Positions 1 to 9,632 of a stretch of 64,000 bases of DNA are shown here, piece after piece. The stretch is taken from contig WOFQ01000028.1 of the NCBI GenBank assembly GCA_012184525.1, positions 1-64,000 of the forward strand, in the 5' to 3' direction. The notes under the pieces were generated by a model. That model saw only the letters and a list, made by a program, of their open reading frames with translations, was not told where the DNA came from and ran no database searches. This DNA comes from Xenoacremonium recifei. Its lineage: Eukaryota; Ascomycota; Sordariomycetes; Hypocreales; Nectriaceae. Both the position numbers and the translations under genes were made by a program. The stretch's first letter is position 1. Each line of letters begins with the position of its first letter.

Positions 1-2
1 GG

Positions 3-500
3 CTTCAACACACAGGGCTTGAAGATCAATATATTGGACTAGAAGCTAGCCGTAAGACGATTGCTGAGCAGCTCAACAACAAGCAACTCTTCTTTTTTGA
101 TACACAACCTCACTCGCAACGCCAAAAGGCAGCTATTCGTGAGGCTTGTCGAGCCCCCAAGCCGTTAAATGCAATTGAATGGTTTGATAGCCCCCCTTCT
201 GATGATGATGCCAGTGTGCGGTTTACTGGCCCCGACCTCTTTGAAGATCAAGACAACGCAAGCATCCCGGATGACGAATACGGGCTCAACAATATCGAAT
301 CTGATGATGATGATGAAATTGAACTAATTACGGCCTCACAGCTGCAGCCACAACTGCCGCAATCAGTCCCCGCGTGGGAGAGGTCATCGCCGCCTGCGCC
401 GGCACCACCACCAACACAGCCGCCGCCCCGTCAGTCACGATACCATCAAATAATGAGTATTATCCGGAAGGCAGACTCAGAGGCAACTAATGCCGATTAG
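3..500 (+). CDS. 3' end of an unidentified ORF with an acidic tail (cut by window edge)
   Basis: The frame is open from the left edge of the window, so the true start lies outside. The visible 165 residues begin with a charged, probably helical stretch (about residues 5-60). An Asp/Glu-rich region follows, with runs of four or five acids around 300-320 nt. A Pro-rich tail (PAPAPPPTQPPPR) comes before the stop. I do not recognise a family. A short terminal ORF beside a strong hairpin could be the tail of a transposon protein, but no catalytic motif is visible, so that is only a guess. Confidence 0.45.
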   Translation, partial: LQHTGLEDQYIGLEASRKTIAEQLNNKQLFFFDTQPHSQRQKAAIREACRAPKPLNAIEWFDSPPSDDDASVRFTGPDLFEDQDNASIPDDEYGLNNIESDDDDEIELITASQLQPQLPQSVPAWERSSPPAPAPPPTQPPPRQSRYHQIMSIIRKADSEATNAD

Positions 501-1559
501 ATTTGCATTCAATTAGGTGTGTAAATTATCTGAAAAGGTCTCTCAAAGTCGTCAATTGGGAGTTTGATTTGCGTCATTTACGCGGCCCTCAGAGCCGAAG
601 GCAACAAGCTAGCTAGCTGACTGTCTTCTCCATCCCTCATTGATACGGATTCATCATAAAAAGTGTAAATAGACTGTTGAAAAAAGTGCCAAAACTCGAT
701 TTTGGTGATTTTGGGTGTCTTCAAAGATCCAGCAGCTGTCTGAAAATTTGGTCCCAGTCTGAGGGTTTTTTCCCCAACTAAGGGACGGAGCCCTTAGTTG
801 GGCTGTGTGGTTGACCCACCCGAGACCAACGGGTAACAATTGGGGAGCAGGGCGCGATCCTGGTCAGTGTCTCAAGCCTAGCCCAAGGAATTTACAGAAG
901 GCAGCACCCTAGTAAGTATCAGCTAAACGTCGCGAGTCTAGATTCTCTTGAACCACCAAAGAATGCCAATGATCATGAGACTGGGTGTTTTGAACAATGG
1001 AATAGATTCTCGAATGCCACCTGAAGTAAACAGAAAGTCACGGGCCATTATTTCTAATTTCATTGCTTGAGAATCACAGGCTGTTACTTGCAATAAGCCC
1101 TCTGAGATTTCTCCGGATCCAGCGGCCAGGCAAACTTCCCCGGATTTGAGAGACCGCCGTCGCTATTAGCTCCTTTCAATCTGCGGGGTAGAACATTCGA
1201 ATGTTGACCAAGTTGTCATGTAGGAGGCCTTTGTACATTGTAAATTTTTCCAAGTGCTATTATTTGAAACATCTCTAACGTCTCGTGGATAGTACCTTAC
1301 CATGGTACTCTTCTAGCATGAGGTTTCCATCAGGAGAGCGTGGTTCAAGGAGTCTCTGCCAATCCGTCGACCCCATGTCACCGTGAATGATACCCCGCGC
1401 TCGGTGCCAGGGCGCTGGCCGAAGGCCGAAAATGCCGAGCTGTTGGTCTAATCCAGTTCTGAACCCAGTGAGAGGACGCGTATTCGTTTGTATTTTCGCA
1501 ACGACGTCTTCATTCAACTGCTTCCACCCCTTGTCTAATCAACCCCCCTCAATGACGAG
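501..1559. other. Intergenic region upstream of the cluster regulator
   Basis: I see no supportable gene here. The stretch holds the hairpin described separately and, at about 1110-1145, two CCGGAT hexamers. These resemble the CCGG-containing sites upstream of other genes in the neighbouring cluster. The last few hundred bases presumably include the promoter and leader of the regulator gene. Confidence 0.5.
773..802. repeat. Perfect 12-bp hairpin
   Basis: CCCAACTAAGGG at 773-784 is exactly complementary to CCCTTAGTTGGG at 791-802, with a 6-nt loop (acggag). It lies about 270 bp beyond the stop of the truncated left-edge ORF. A stem of this length close to a transposon-like ORF can be part of a mobile-element end, for example the subterminal hairpin of a Helitron. 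I could not find a convincing terminal motif, so the role is open. Confidence 0.6.
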
Positions 1560-4500
1560 ATGCCCTTCTGTACCTATTGTGGGCAGGAGTTCCAACGTAA
1601 TGAGCACCTCGAGCGCCACCTAACAACCCGTGAGGACTCCCGAGCTTAGGCGCGAAAGGTGGCTAACGACTACAGATGGCAACGTCAAACGATTTAAATG
1701 TCCTGTCTGCCACGTCTCATTCACTAGAGGGTATGCCCACATTATAAAAACTTCCGGCCAGGGCTGACAAGCTCCTAGAGACGTGCTTCAAAGACATATG
1801 GCTATTCATTCCGACGACACCTCGTCTGTTCCCGTATTGGCTCGATCAAGGCCGCGGACTCAGACCGCTTGTCAAAACTGCGCTCGGATGAAAGCCAAGT
1901 GCGACGCCAACTCCCCTTGTACTCGCTGCCGTACTAGAGATTTGCGTTGCGACCGGCGACCAAAACAAACACGCAAGTCAGTGCCTAATCCAGCATCTGC
2001 GATCGCCGAACAGCCCGCTACGCAACGAGAAAAGAGCTTAGTATCGATGGACGTAGGAACCCATTCAGAGGATGGGGTTAATGGCGGAGATGATAGAGCG
2101 GAGGTTGTAGAAACTTCCATTCAAGTTCAAATCCCTCATGAACAAAGCTTTCCATCCCCGAACACAGACGAGACCGAAAGTCAACAACAAGACGTACCGC
2201 AGACAGCGGCAGTCCTGCAACCGGGTGCAAGTGAAGACATCCTGAATAATGGTGATAGCAGTCAAAGCCTCGATGTCGGTATATGGGACGATATTGAATC
2301 GATACCTATCGACTGCGCGATGGATGGCTGGATTCATTACAACCCAGCGCTTAACCAAACCAACTTCATGGATAGCACCAGTCTCATCGCCCAACCAGGA
2401 GACCGCCTTCAATACGATGACGGAGTTACCACAGAAACCTTGCATCAAATACGACACGGTAATCTGGACAGTTTCTTGCAAATCAACCAGTCGAGAGATA
2501 CCAGGACATCACTGGCTGCTATTCCGGAGCACCAAGCCGTTATTCAAGCACAAGATTACTGGACATCATTCCGCTGCAATCCGCGGAAAGATGTAGTGTC
2601 ATGCCCCAGAACAGGAGGAGTCTTACTTGGGAGTCTCAGCCATATGCCACAAACGGACAACCTTTGGGGTTGGCTCGACCTGAACTTCCCGAGCCCGGAT
2701 ACGTCAATGCAGCCTGTGAGCATGCCTCTGTTAGACAATGTCCGCGACAAGCTTTCCGCTATCTCACAGTCTTTTCTGCGAAAGGCTTTGGATGTGCATC
2801 AACTTGATCCTGCCGCTAGTGCTTCGAGTTATCCCTCTCCAGCTGCCGACGTGTCGCATGGTTTCCTAATCCTTCCTCCGGTGGCAACGTTGGATCATTT
2901 CCTCCGAGAGTACATGCGAATCTTCGAACCTTTCTACACCTTGGTCCCTGGTGGTGTCATGGACGCGAATGTTCTGATGGGCGAGAGCAATAATAGCGCA
3001 TCTACGTTGTTAATATTATTGATGATCAGCCAGGGCGCCGTGTCAGATTCTTCCAATGAAGCGAGACGTCTATCTGGTGGCTTGACAGAGGTCTGCCGCA
3101 TATCATTATTTGATACCATCGAAAAGAACGTCTCTGTTTGTCATCACCACCTCTTAGTCCATTCTGCCCTTCTTTTCACCATCCAAGCTGCATGGAGTGG
3201 CGATAAATGGCTGATGGACATTGGCAAAGGGCAACGCAACATATATCTCTCAGTAAGAAGCTTTCCTTGGGTAGTTGCATCGTGGTACTTCTGACATCAT
3301 CTTAATCAGATCCTTCGTAATTCCGGGCTTTTTGAGGCTCTCGATAGTCCTGGTGTGACACTGCCACCTGCTGGTGCCAGTGAGGCGGCATGGGAAGCGA
3401 CGAGATCACGGTGGCTAGAACGTGAAAGGGTAACGAGGTACTGGCCCTGATTTTATTATTCCATCTTTTAATCGGCCTTGCATAACTTATACTCTGTACT
3501 TCTTTCTTTATGGAGGGTAACACTGACTCGCATTTCCAGGCTGGTACATACCTGGGCTATCCTCGATCTTGAACTCAGCCTTTTTCAGGATCTCAACCCG
3601 CTTATTCCGCTCTCGGAGTTTAATATTTCTCTTCCCAACGAAGAGCACTTATTTCTAGCAAACGATATTTCTTCCTGGCAAAACGAGTTAAGAGTAAGAG
3701 TCAATGAAGACCCAGAGATACTCGAGCAGCCGTCACTACGTACCCTATTCCAACAATTCTTGGACAACGACATTGCAGGGCCAAAACTAATGTCGCTAAA
3801 CCCAACAACCCTGCATCTTCTATTATACCCGCTTCACTCGCTTATCCGTACGTTTCGTGAACTCAGAAGTTGTTTCGGCCCGGGCGGGGGTCCAAAATCG
3901 TTTTCTCCCATAACAAAGAGGTCCACTGATCTTCGCATGGAAGAACTTCAAGGACTACTGCAACGCTGGCTGAGTCTTTATCGCTGCTTACCATCAAAGA
4001 CGCGCACAACGATTGAAGAGCGCGACACCATCAGCCCGTCTGATACGGCGATGCTCATCAGCTATCACATCATTGCCCTCAATACTGTTGTTGACTTTAA
4101 AGAGCTTGAGCAACTCGCCCGAAGTCGATTCTCGGATCAAAATATACAAACACAAGCCCCTCGCATACTCGAGAAATGTTTTCAAGATCAAGATAAAGCC
4201 GTCTTCCACGCGGGTCAGGTATTGCATCTACTCCGCAATCTTGAGAAGAAAACTCGACCTCCTTGGTGGCCCGCAGCATTGTACCGTGCCACCATTATCC
4301 TATGGGCAGCAAGTGTCTTTTACGGACCATTATGGATATTGTCTTCGTCTCCATATGTTCTCGTTGATATGGCTCACGGAGGGGACTCAGGCTATGGAAA
4401 CTTAATAGTTGAGAACCTGGAAGCCCTGCATATACCCGCCCTGATGAACAGGGGAGACACTAGTAAGCCTGTCTTGCTTCACGACCCAATCTGCACAGTC

Positions 4501-4611
4501 GAAACTTGTCTTCTCTCATTTCAAGACGGTGCAACTACTAGGTTCTCGGAAGGGATTCAAAGGAAATTGAGAGAATTTCTGGACAGGCGAATATCACTAC
4601 AGCAAAGATAA
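1560..4611 (+). CDS. Cluster transcription factor with two C2H2 fingers, Zn2Cys6 domain and fungal-specific TF domain
   Basis: Five exons: 1560-1629, 1676-1730, 1779-3252, 3310-3437 and 3540-4611, giving about 932 residues. Splicing the two small 5' exons creates two regular fingers, C4-C7-H20-H24 and C32-C35-H48-H52. A Zn2Cys6 cluster follows with cysteines at 73, 76, 83, 89, 92 and 99. The rest looks like the fungal-specific transcription factor (middle homology) domain, including the HTWAILDLELSLF-type stretch just after intron 4. Proteins with both finger types are typical fungal regulators, often specific to a neighbouring pathway. The stop lies only 20 bp from the stop of the convergent monooxygenase gene. 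By context it probably controls the aromatic-degradation genes that follow. All splice sites are predictions, but frames and zinc ligands agree at every junction. Confidence 0.88.
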
Positions 4612-4631
4612 TGTACATTCTTTCAGCTATT

Positions 4632-6086
4632 TTACGCTTCAACGAATTTCGACATGTCGGTCCTCCATCCCTCAAAGAGTGGTGAATGAATTTGCTTCAA
4701 CTCTTTCGGATCTCCACGAGCCAGAGCTTGAAAATACCAATCCTCTCTCCCTACATCATCTGCGTCGCCACCGTGAAGTCTCGTCTTATTCGCGCTGCTG
4801 AAAGGGTGAATGATGTTTTGGAAGATGCGACGGCGTTCAGCTGAATATCGCCCAAATAGGCTTTGTAAGTCCACGGCTGTATTGCCATTGACTTTGGAAG
4901 TCTTGTCCTCGTGTTTGGTGGATTGCGAGGAGAATGCGATGACTAGAGTCTGATGTAAAGCATCCGCGTCCAGCAGACCAGTGCACAGTCCTAGACCACC
5001 GATCGGGTTGTTGATGTGCGCTGCATCGCCAGCAAGAAAACATCGACCACGGTGCATAGTGCTAGCGAGGAGCTGATGCATCTTGTAAACGCTCTTCCTC
5101 ACTACAACATGATCGCTGGGCCTGGGGCCATCAATTTGACGCAGTAGAAGTGAGTCAACATGCTCCGGCTTCAGAATCTCTTCCTCGGGCATAGGAACAC
5201 CATCGGGTCCCGGTGGGACAGCCATACTGTACCTCCACAGACCTTGTTTCCCTGCTTCAACAGTCTCAAGAGGCGTAACGACACCCCAGTATTTGGAATC
5301 GACAGTGAAGTGAACCGGTGGATCCGAGACGACTGGTGCAGTTCGAAGGACATCGGTTGCTAGGAATCTCTCAGGCCAGCTGTGACCAGAAAGCTTCACT
5401 CCTAGCAGCTTTCGGATTGTAGACCTGCCCCCATCGCATCCAGCGAGATATTGGCCTCTGAACCGTTTTGATGTACCATCTGACGAAGCGGTGCTCACGG
5501 TTACGCCGTAGTCATCTTGAGACATATCCGCAACACCATGGCCCCAAAAGACTTTAGAAAGCCCAGTCTGGGCCAGATTCTCCAAAAGTATTTTGCAGAG
5601 ATCCGATTGAGCTAATTGAATGGAGTAATGTCCGACTTGATAGTTGCCGTCGGAGTCGGGACGACTCATTATGTTCCAGCCAATGATTGGCCCAAGCTTC
5701 TTGCTCTTCTGCTCATTGTCGATCTGGTTTTCATCATCATCTGCGAGGAGCTTCCGCCAGACGTAACCTCCCGCGGGCATTCCCTCTTTGGCCACACGAT
5801 CATAGATACCAGCTTCCTGAAACACCGTATGAATTGGTCCGTAGTATCCTATAGCTCGAGGGGCTTGATTTACTACCAAGTCTTTCTCAAGGACGATGGA
5901 TCGAATGTTGCTCTGGGCAAGACGCAAAGCAAGGAGCAAGCCGACGGGGCCAGCACCAACTATAATGAGGGGAGATGCCTCAACATTGTCGATTTCTTTA
6001 GTTGTTTGTCCGACATTGTTGCCATTGCCATTCGATGGAGGCTGATTGTCGTCGGTAACACTGTTAGGCGAAATGTAGCTCGGCAT
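4632..6086 (-). CDS. FAD-dependent aromatic-ring monooxygenase (FAD_binding_3 family)
   Basis: A single exon of 484 residues. The N terminus has a dinucleotide-binding glycine motif, GAGPVG at 44-49, with an acidic residue ending the second strand (LEKD, 66-69). The conserved AGCDGGRS segment is at 215-222 and the flavin-ribityl GDAAH motif at 353-357. This is the layout of class A flavoprotein hydroxylases such as p-hydroxybenzoate and phenol hydroxylases, which use NAD(P)H and O2 to hydroxylate phenolic rings. The first 38 residues are Asn/Gln/Ser-rich and look disordered. It lacks the long C-terminal thioredoxin-like domain of phenol 2-monooxygenases. The gene is divergent from the decarboxylase-like gene, sharing a 376-bp promoter region. 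The substrate cannot be read from sequence; a hydroxylated aromatic acid is likely from context. Confidence 0.9.
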   Translation of the reverse strand: MPSYISPNSVTDDNQPPSNGNGNNVGQTTKEIDNVEASPLIIVGAGPVGLLLALRLAQSNIRSIVLEKDLVVNQAPRAIGYYGPIHTVFQEAGIYDRVAKEGMPAGGYVWRKLLADDDENQIDNEQKSKKLGPIIGWNIMSRPDSDGNYQVGHYSIQLAQSDLCKILLENLAQTGLSKVFWGHGVADMSQDDYGVTVSTASSDGTSKRFRGQYLAGCDGGRSTIRKLLGVKLSGHSWPERFLATDVLRTAPVVSDPPVHFTVDSKYWGVVTPLETVEAGKQGLWRYSMAVPPGPDGVPMPEEEILKPEHVDSLLLRQIDGPRPSDHVVVRKSVYKMHQLLASTMHRGRCFLAGDAAHINNPIGGLGLCTGLLDADALHQTLVIAFSSQSTKHEDKTSKVNGNTAVDLQSLFGRYSAERRRIFQNIIHPFSSANKTRLHGGDADDVGREDWYFQALARGDPKELKQIHSPLFEGWRTDMSKFVEA

Positions 6087-6462
6087 GCTGGGTCTGGTGG
6101 CTAAAGTCTTATCAAATGATGGAAGCTCAAGGCAATAGAGTGGTCGATCATTGAACGCCTAACTCCCTATATCTTATGCTAGGCCTAGCCATGGTACTTG
6201 GCGCGATTGCAGTAATACTTTGCCGTGATACGTAGCCAGGATTCCGGACCGCTCACCAGATCCTCTAGCAACAACTTTCGATTGCCGGCGGGGACCCGGG
6301 TTGAACCGGGTAGCTGTAGAGTGAAACCATAAGCAAGAATCCGAGGATACGAGGGATGTCTGCAGGATCTTGATCATTATCTCTTCGTGAGTTGGCTTTG
6401 AGTCTGTCACCGGCCGTACGTCCATCATCCTTTCCAAGCTTTCCAACAACGTCGCGCTGAAC
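6087..6462. promoter_or_regulatory. Shared divergent promoter with CGG-N6-CCG palindrome
   Basis: This 376-bp stretch separates the starts of the divergent monooxygenase and decarboxylase-like genes. At 6294-6311 it contains ACCCGG, a 6-bp spacer and CCGGGT, a perfect inverted repeat that reads as CGG-N6-CCG. Paired CGG triplets are the classic half-sites of Zn2Cys6 dimers. A further CCGG lies near 6244. A cluster regulator binding here could switch both genes together, but that is inference. Confidence 0.55.
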
Positions 6463-7338
6463 ATGACCTCGAAACTAGCGAAGCTCCATTACCGGATGCC
6501 GACAACATTTGGGCCCCTCCCAGGTCCACGGCAATCATTCAATGGGCATCGTCGCAACGGAGCCGCTTCAACCAGCGTCGAGGCATTCATTACGTTCAAA
6601 ACGAAGCAGGCAGCTCTCGTCAGTCTGTTGCCCTCGGGCTTCCGTTTCCAGAACACAGGACAAGATGCTTTCATATCGCTGGCATCCAAACGTTTGGACA
6701 ACCTAGAATGGCTCGGTGGTCGTGGATACAATCTTCTGAGCTTCTACATTCACGGTGTACAGTACAACCCTCCGAAGGGCAACGGCTACTACGGAACCTT
6801 TCTACCTGTTCTTTGGGAAAACTTGGCGGACCCGATCATCAGCGGACGGGAAGAGCTTGGCTTCCCAAAGCTATTTGCAGACATCTCCATTACGCAGACA
6901 GAAAACTCTTATGCGATGAAGGCGAGTTGGCAAGGGACTAAATTCGCGGAATTCTCTATCAAAGGTCTCTACGATGAGAGAGATAACACCTCTCCAATTG
7001 CACCTACCGAAGCAGGCATTGACAATGGGCTCTTTTTACATCGCGATATGCCCTCTGTAGGACGACCAGGCGTGGCGGACGCGAGTTATCCTATATTTGT
7101 TGAGCATGGAAAGGAACAAGCTGTGCAGCCAGCGAAACAGGTGAAGAGGTTCACGTCTATGGACGGACAGTTCAAATGGCTATCCCATGATTGGCAGGCA
7201 CTCCCAACACTTCACCATATTGTTGCCGCCATGGCAGAAATACCAACCCTGACCGTTATTGCATGTGGATTGACGGAAAAGGTTGGAGTAGCGGACTTCT
7301 CGACGGCAAAAAGGGTAGACAGGGTAGACATCGAGTAG
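6463..7338 (+). CDS. Acetoacetate decarboxylase-fold protein
   Basis: A single exon of 291 residues. The segment around GREELGFPK (residues 128-136) matches the acetoacetate decarboxylase family signature. There, a lysine in a 'E..FPK' context forms the Schiff base with the keto acid; K136 is the candidate. Upstream, the Phe/Tyr-rich stretch 93-118 (SFYIHGVQY..YYGTFLPVLW) also fits the family. Family members decarboxylate or otherwise process beta-keto or conjugated keto acids. Beside a ring hydroxylase and an extradiol-type dioxygenase, it could act on a ring-opened keto acid. The Met at 6463 is chosen because it is the first in frame; a second at residue 12 is also possible. Confidence 0.82.
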   Translation: MTSKLAKLHYRMPTTFGPLPGPRQSFNGHRRNGAASTSVEAFITFKTKQAALVSLLPSGFRFQNTGQDAFISLASKRLDNLEWLGGRGYNLLSFYIHGVQYNPPKGNGYYGTFLPVLWENLADPIISGREELGFPKLFADISITQTENSYAMKASWQGTKFAEFSIKGLYDERDNTSPIAPTEAGIDNGLFLHRDMPSVGRPGVADASYPIFVEHGKEQAVQPAKQVKRFTSMDGQFKWLSHDWQALPTLHHIVAAMAEIPTLTVIACGLTEKVGVADFSTAKRVDRVDIE

Positions 7339-7804
7339 CTTATCCCAATATGCAGTGAAGAGAATCAGTCAAGACCCAGACACTCGCGAGAACTTCGAAT
7401 CCTTGTTTTGCGGCGTCAGCAAAGCGTGTAGACTAGTTTCAAGGCCATCGAGGCTCCTCCGGCGCCAAAGCTATCCGAAACACAAGTCGTCCATATCTCG
7501 GTACCCCGCAAGTCCCGACCGGCAGGATGGATCAGCCAGCTTCACAGTTGACGGCAAGACTATGTGATTGCATCCGGTGGGTGTCCGTCCGACGGATGCT
7601 CTCATTCTTAGCCGCCTTTATCGGCAAAGTCACGTCAGATGTAGACAACGTCAGTTCGGGGATGATTAGCAATCAATGACTTTTTCTCATTTCATAAACC
7701 CGCCCATGGTTGTGCACGCGGCTGAGCCTTGCCCTAACGCTGTCAACCCTTTTTCGAGCAATCTTTGCACCATCAGGCTGTGTAATTTGCTGACTGATTC
7801 CAAC
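7339..7804. promoter_or_regulatory. Intergenic region with CATCCG...CGGATG inverted repeat
   Basis: No convincing gene lies between the decarboxylase-like gene and the dioxygenase gene. CATCCG at 7571-7576 and CGGATG at 7593-7598 form an inverted repeat enclosing two further CCG triplets, 207 bp before the chosen start of the dioxygenase. The CATCCGG core recurs upstream of the fumarylacetoacetate-hydrolase-like gene, so this is a candidate regulator site. Confidence 0.45.
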
Positions 7805-8416
7805 ATGGCTGCTGGAATTACTCATAACAACGGGGCTTTAACACCTGCCCAGTCACAGGGAAAGCCGATCTCTCCAGTAGCGCTCTGCCATGTCGTCCTT
7901 CGCACGACGGCCGAGAACTACGAGAAGATGGTCAATTACTACGTCTCGATTCTCGGGGCCAAGATTACGCACAAGACTTATCGTCTTTGTTTTCTCAGTT
8001 ACGACTACGAACATCATCGCATCGCGATCTTGATTGACCCAAAGGCCCACCCTCACAGTGAAGCTGGTCCCCAGGTTGGCCTTCATCATATGGCCTTTGG
8101 TTTCGACAAGCTATCCGATCTGGCTACGTCCTTTGAGCAGAAGAAAGCTATTGGCCTTCTTCCAGAGTGGTGTGTCAATCATGGAATGAGCACCAGCATG
8201 TACTATGCAGATCCAGACGGGAACGAGCTTGAGTTTCAGGTTGATAACTTCGATACTGTACAAGATGCAGTTGATTTCATGGCCTCGCCTTTGTTTGAAG
8301 AGAACCCTGTTGGTGTAGACTTCGACGCTGAAACGTTTGTGCAAAGAGTTCGAAGCGGCGAGCCGGATGCCGCAATCAAGGCACGGCCTAACATCGGCCG
8401 AAGGGACAAGAAGTAG
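7805..8416 (+). CDS. Vicinal-oxygen-chelate (glyoxalase/extradiol dioxygenase-type) protein
   Basis: The product is 203 residues from the Met at 7805. A longer in-frame start at 7676 would add 43 residues without family resemblance. The VOC fold is shown by the N-terminal CHVVL strand with H29, the GLHHMAF strand with H94/H95, and ADPDGNELEFQ ending in E143. These supply the two-His-one-Glu iron site of extradiol ring-cleavage dioxygenases such as 2,3-dihydroxybiphenyl 1,2-dioxygenase. It is a one-domain (two beta-alpha module) version, shorter than the bacterial two-domain enzymes. In this setting it is the best candidate for meta ring cleavage of a catechol made by the neighbouring monooxygenase. 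A glyoxalase-like or fosfomycin-resistance-like role cannot be excluded from sequence alone. Confidence 0.85.
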   Translation: MAAGITHNNGALTPAQSQGKPISPVALCHVVLRTTAENYEKMVNYYVSILGAKITHKTYRLCFLSYDYEHHRIAILIDPKAHPHSEAGPQVGLHHMAFGFDKLSDLATSFEQKKAIGLLPEWCVNHGMSTSMYYADPDGNELEFQVDNFDTVQDAVDFMASPLFEENPVGVDFDAETFVQRVRSGEPDAAIKARPNIGRRDKK

Positions 8417-8822
8417 GGGGAAAGACTTGACAATCATTTCATGTTGTATCGAGACTATTCTCGGTGCGAGCTTTTGAACTCCGAATCGACGGCAGGGAAA
8501 TTCAGCAAGATCATTGGAAGACTCGAAGTGAGAGATAAGGATGCTCTAGTGTATTCCGACTTTCTAAAACATATACCGAATAGACCATAACTATGACCTG
8601 AACTCCTATCCATACCCTGAACTCCTAATCTGACTCCCTAACCCAACTTTAAATCCTTAACCAGGGCTGGCAAACGGAGCCGTATGCAAAATATATCATT
8701 ACTTCATTTGCCACTGTCAAGTTACTCATTAGAGAATAGAAACTGGATTCTCTTTATTACGAATTGGACCCCCTCTCGGTAAGTACTACAACTCTAGTTC
8801 TGACTATCGAGTTGTCCGTGAA
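8417..8822. other. Convergent intergenic region, no gene seen
   Basis: It lies between the convergent dioxygenase and SDR genes. It holds a short imperfect direct repeat of CCTGAACTCCTA at about 8597-8630 and a CCCTAACCC telomere-like nonamer near 8637. The nonamer is too short to count as a telomeric relic. Otherwise AT-rich 3' flank. Confidence 0.4.
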
Positions 8823-9632
8823 TTAAACAGACGAACCCCCAGATGCTAAGATGACTTGTCCCGTAACCCACTCACTGTCTTCGCTTGCTAACCACGAAAC
8901 TATCCTTCCAATATCCTGGGGCAAGGCAACTCTCCCCATTGGACAACTACCAGCCATAGCTGCCTCGACCCTCTCAGCCGGCCATGTCTTGTCGGCGCCA
9001 GGGATGTACTTGATAGCGACTTCGGCAAACATGTCCGTCTTGACTCCCCCTGGTGCGATAGCATTGACCGTAATTCCATCTGGAGCAAAGTCCGTTGCAA
9101 GAGAACGTGTGATGCCCTCCACGGCCGACTTGGATCCCGCGTAAAGAGCGTGATCTCTGATGCCCATGACCCTGGCCGCAATACTCGACGTCAGGATAAT
9201 GCGCCCCTTCGACTTTGACTGCTTCATGTATTTGTATGCTGCAACAGCAACAAAGAACTGGGCTCGTGCATTGATTGCGAAAACCTGATCAAATCTCTCG
9301 GGAGTGATATCTTCGGCAGGCTCGAAAGATTCGATTCCACTGTTGCTCGCAACAATATCGACTCTACCGAATTTGGCGATTGTTTCTTTGAACAGTCTGT
9401 CAATGTCTGCTTGCTTGCTGACATCAGCCTGGACGGCAATGGCTTCCGCGCCGATAGAGGCAAGCTCTTCAACGACTTTGTTCGCAGCTGAAGCGGAGTT
9501 TGCGTAGTTGATGGTCACTTTGGCACCGCGCAGAGCCAGTTCAACCGCGATTCCTTTGCCAATGCCTCTGCTGGAGCCTGTGACAATAGCAACTCTGCCT
9601 TCGAGAGTGCGAGCCGGGGCGGGAGAAGCCAT
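8823..9632 (-). CDS. Short-chain dehydrogenase/reductase
   Basis: A single exon of 269 residues, the usual size for classical SDRs. The cofactor motif TGSSRGIG is at 18-25. N121 lies in the AINARA segment, the catalytic Ser in LTSS at 149-150, and YAGSK puts Tyr164 and Lys168 in place. Basic residues near the end of strand beta-2 are not obvious, so I do not assign NADH or NADPH. It resembles 3-oxoacyl-ACP reductase and tetrahydroxynaphthalene-reductase-like SDRs. In the cluster it could oxidise or reduce a hydroxy/keto intermediate of ring cleavage. Its upstream region carries three CCGG cores at 11-bp spacing. Confidence 0.92.
   Translation of the reverse strand: MASPAPARTLEGRVAIVTGSSRGIGKGIAVELALRGAKVTINYANSASAANKVVEELASIGAEAIAVQADVSKQADIDRLFKETIAKFGRVDIVASNSGIESFEPAEDITPERFDQVFAINARAQFFVAVAAYKYMKQSKSKGRIILTSSIAARVMGIRDHALYAGSKSAVEGITRSLATDFAPDGITVNAIAPGGVKTDMFAEVAIKYIPGADKTWPAERVEAAMAGSCPMGRVALPQDIGRIVSWLASEDSEWVTGQVILASGGSSV

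Noticed and set aside
6285..6315. Minus-strand GGTTCAACCC resembling a tRNA T-arm
   Set aside because: No A box, anticodon arm or complementary acceptor stem could be found in the surrounding 90 bases. The palindrome is better explained as a CGG-N6-CCG site.
8635..8647. CCCTAACCC telomere-like sequence
   Set aside because: Only about one and a half repeat units; not enough to infer an interstitial telomere.
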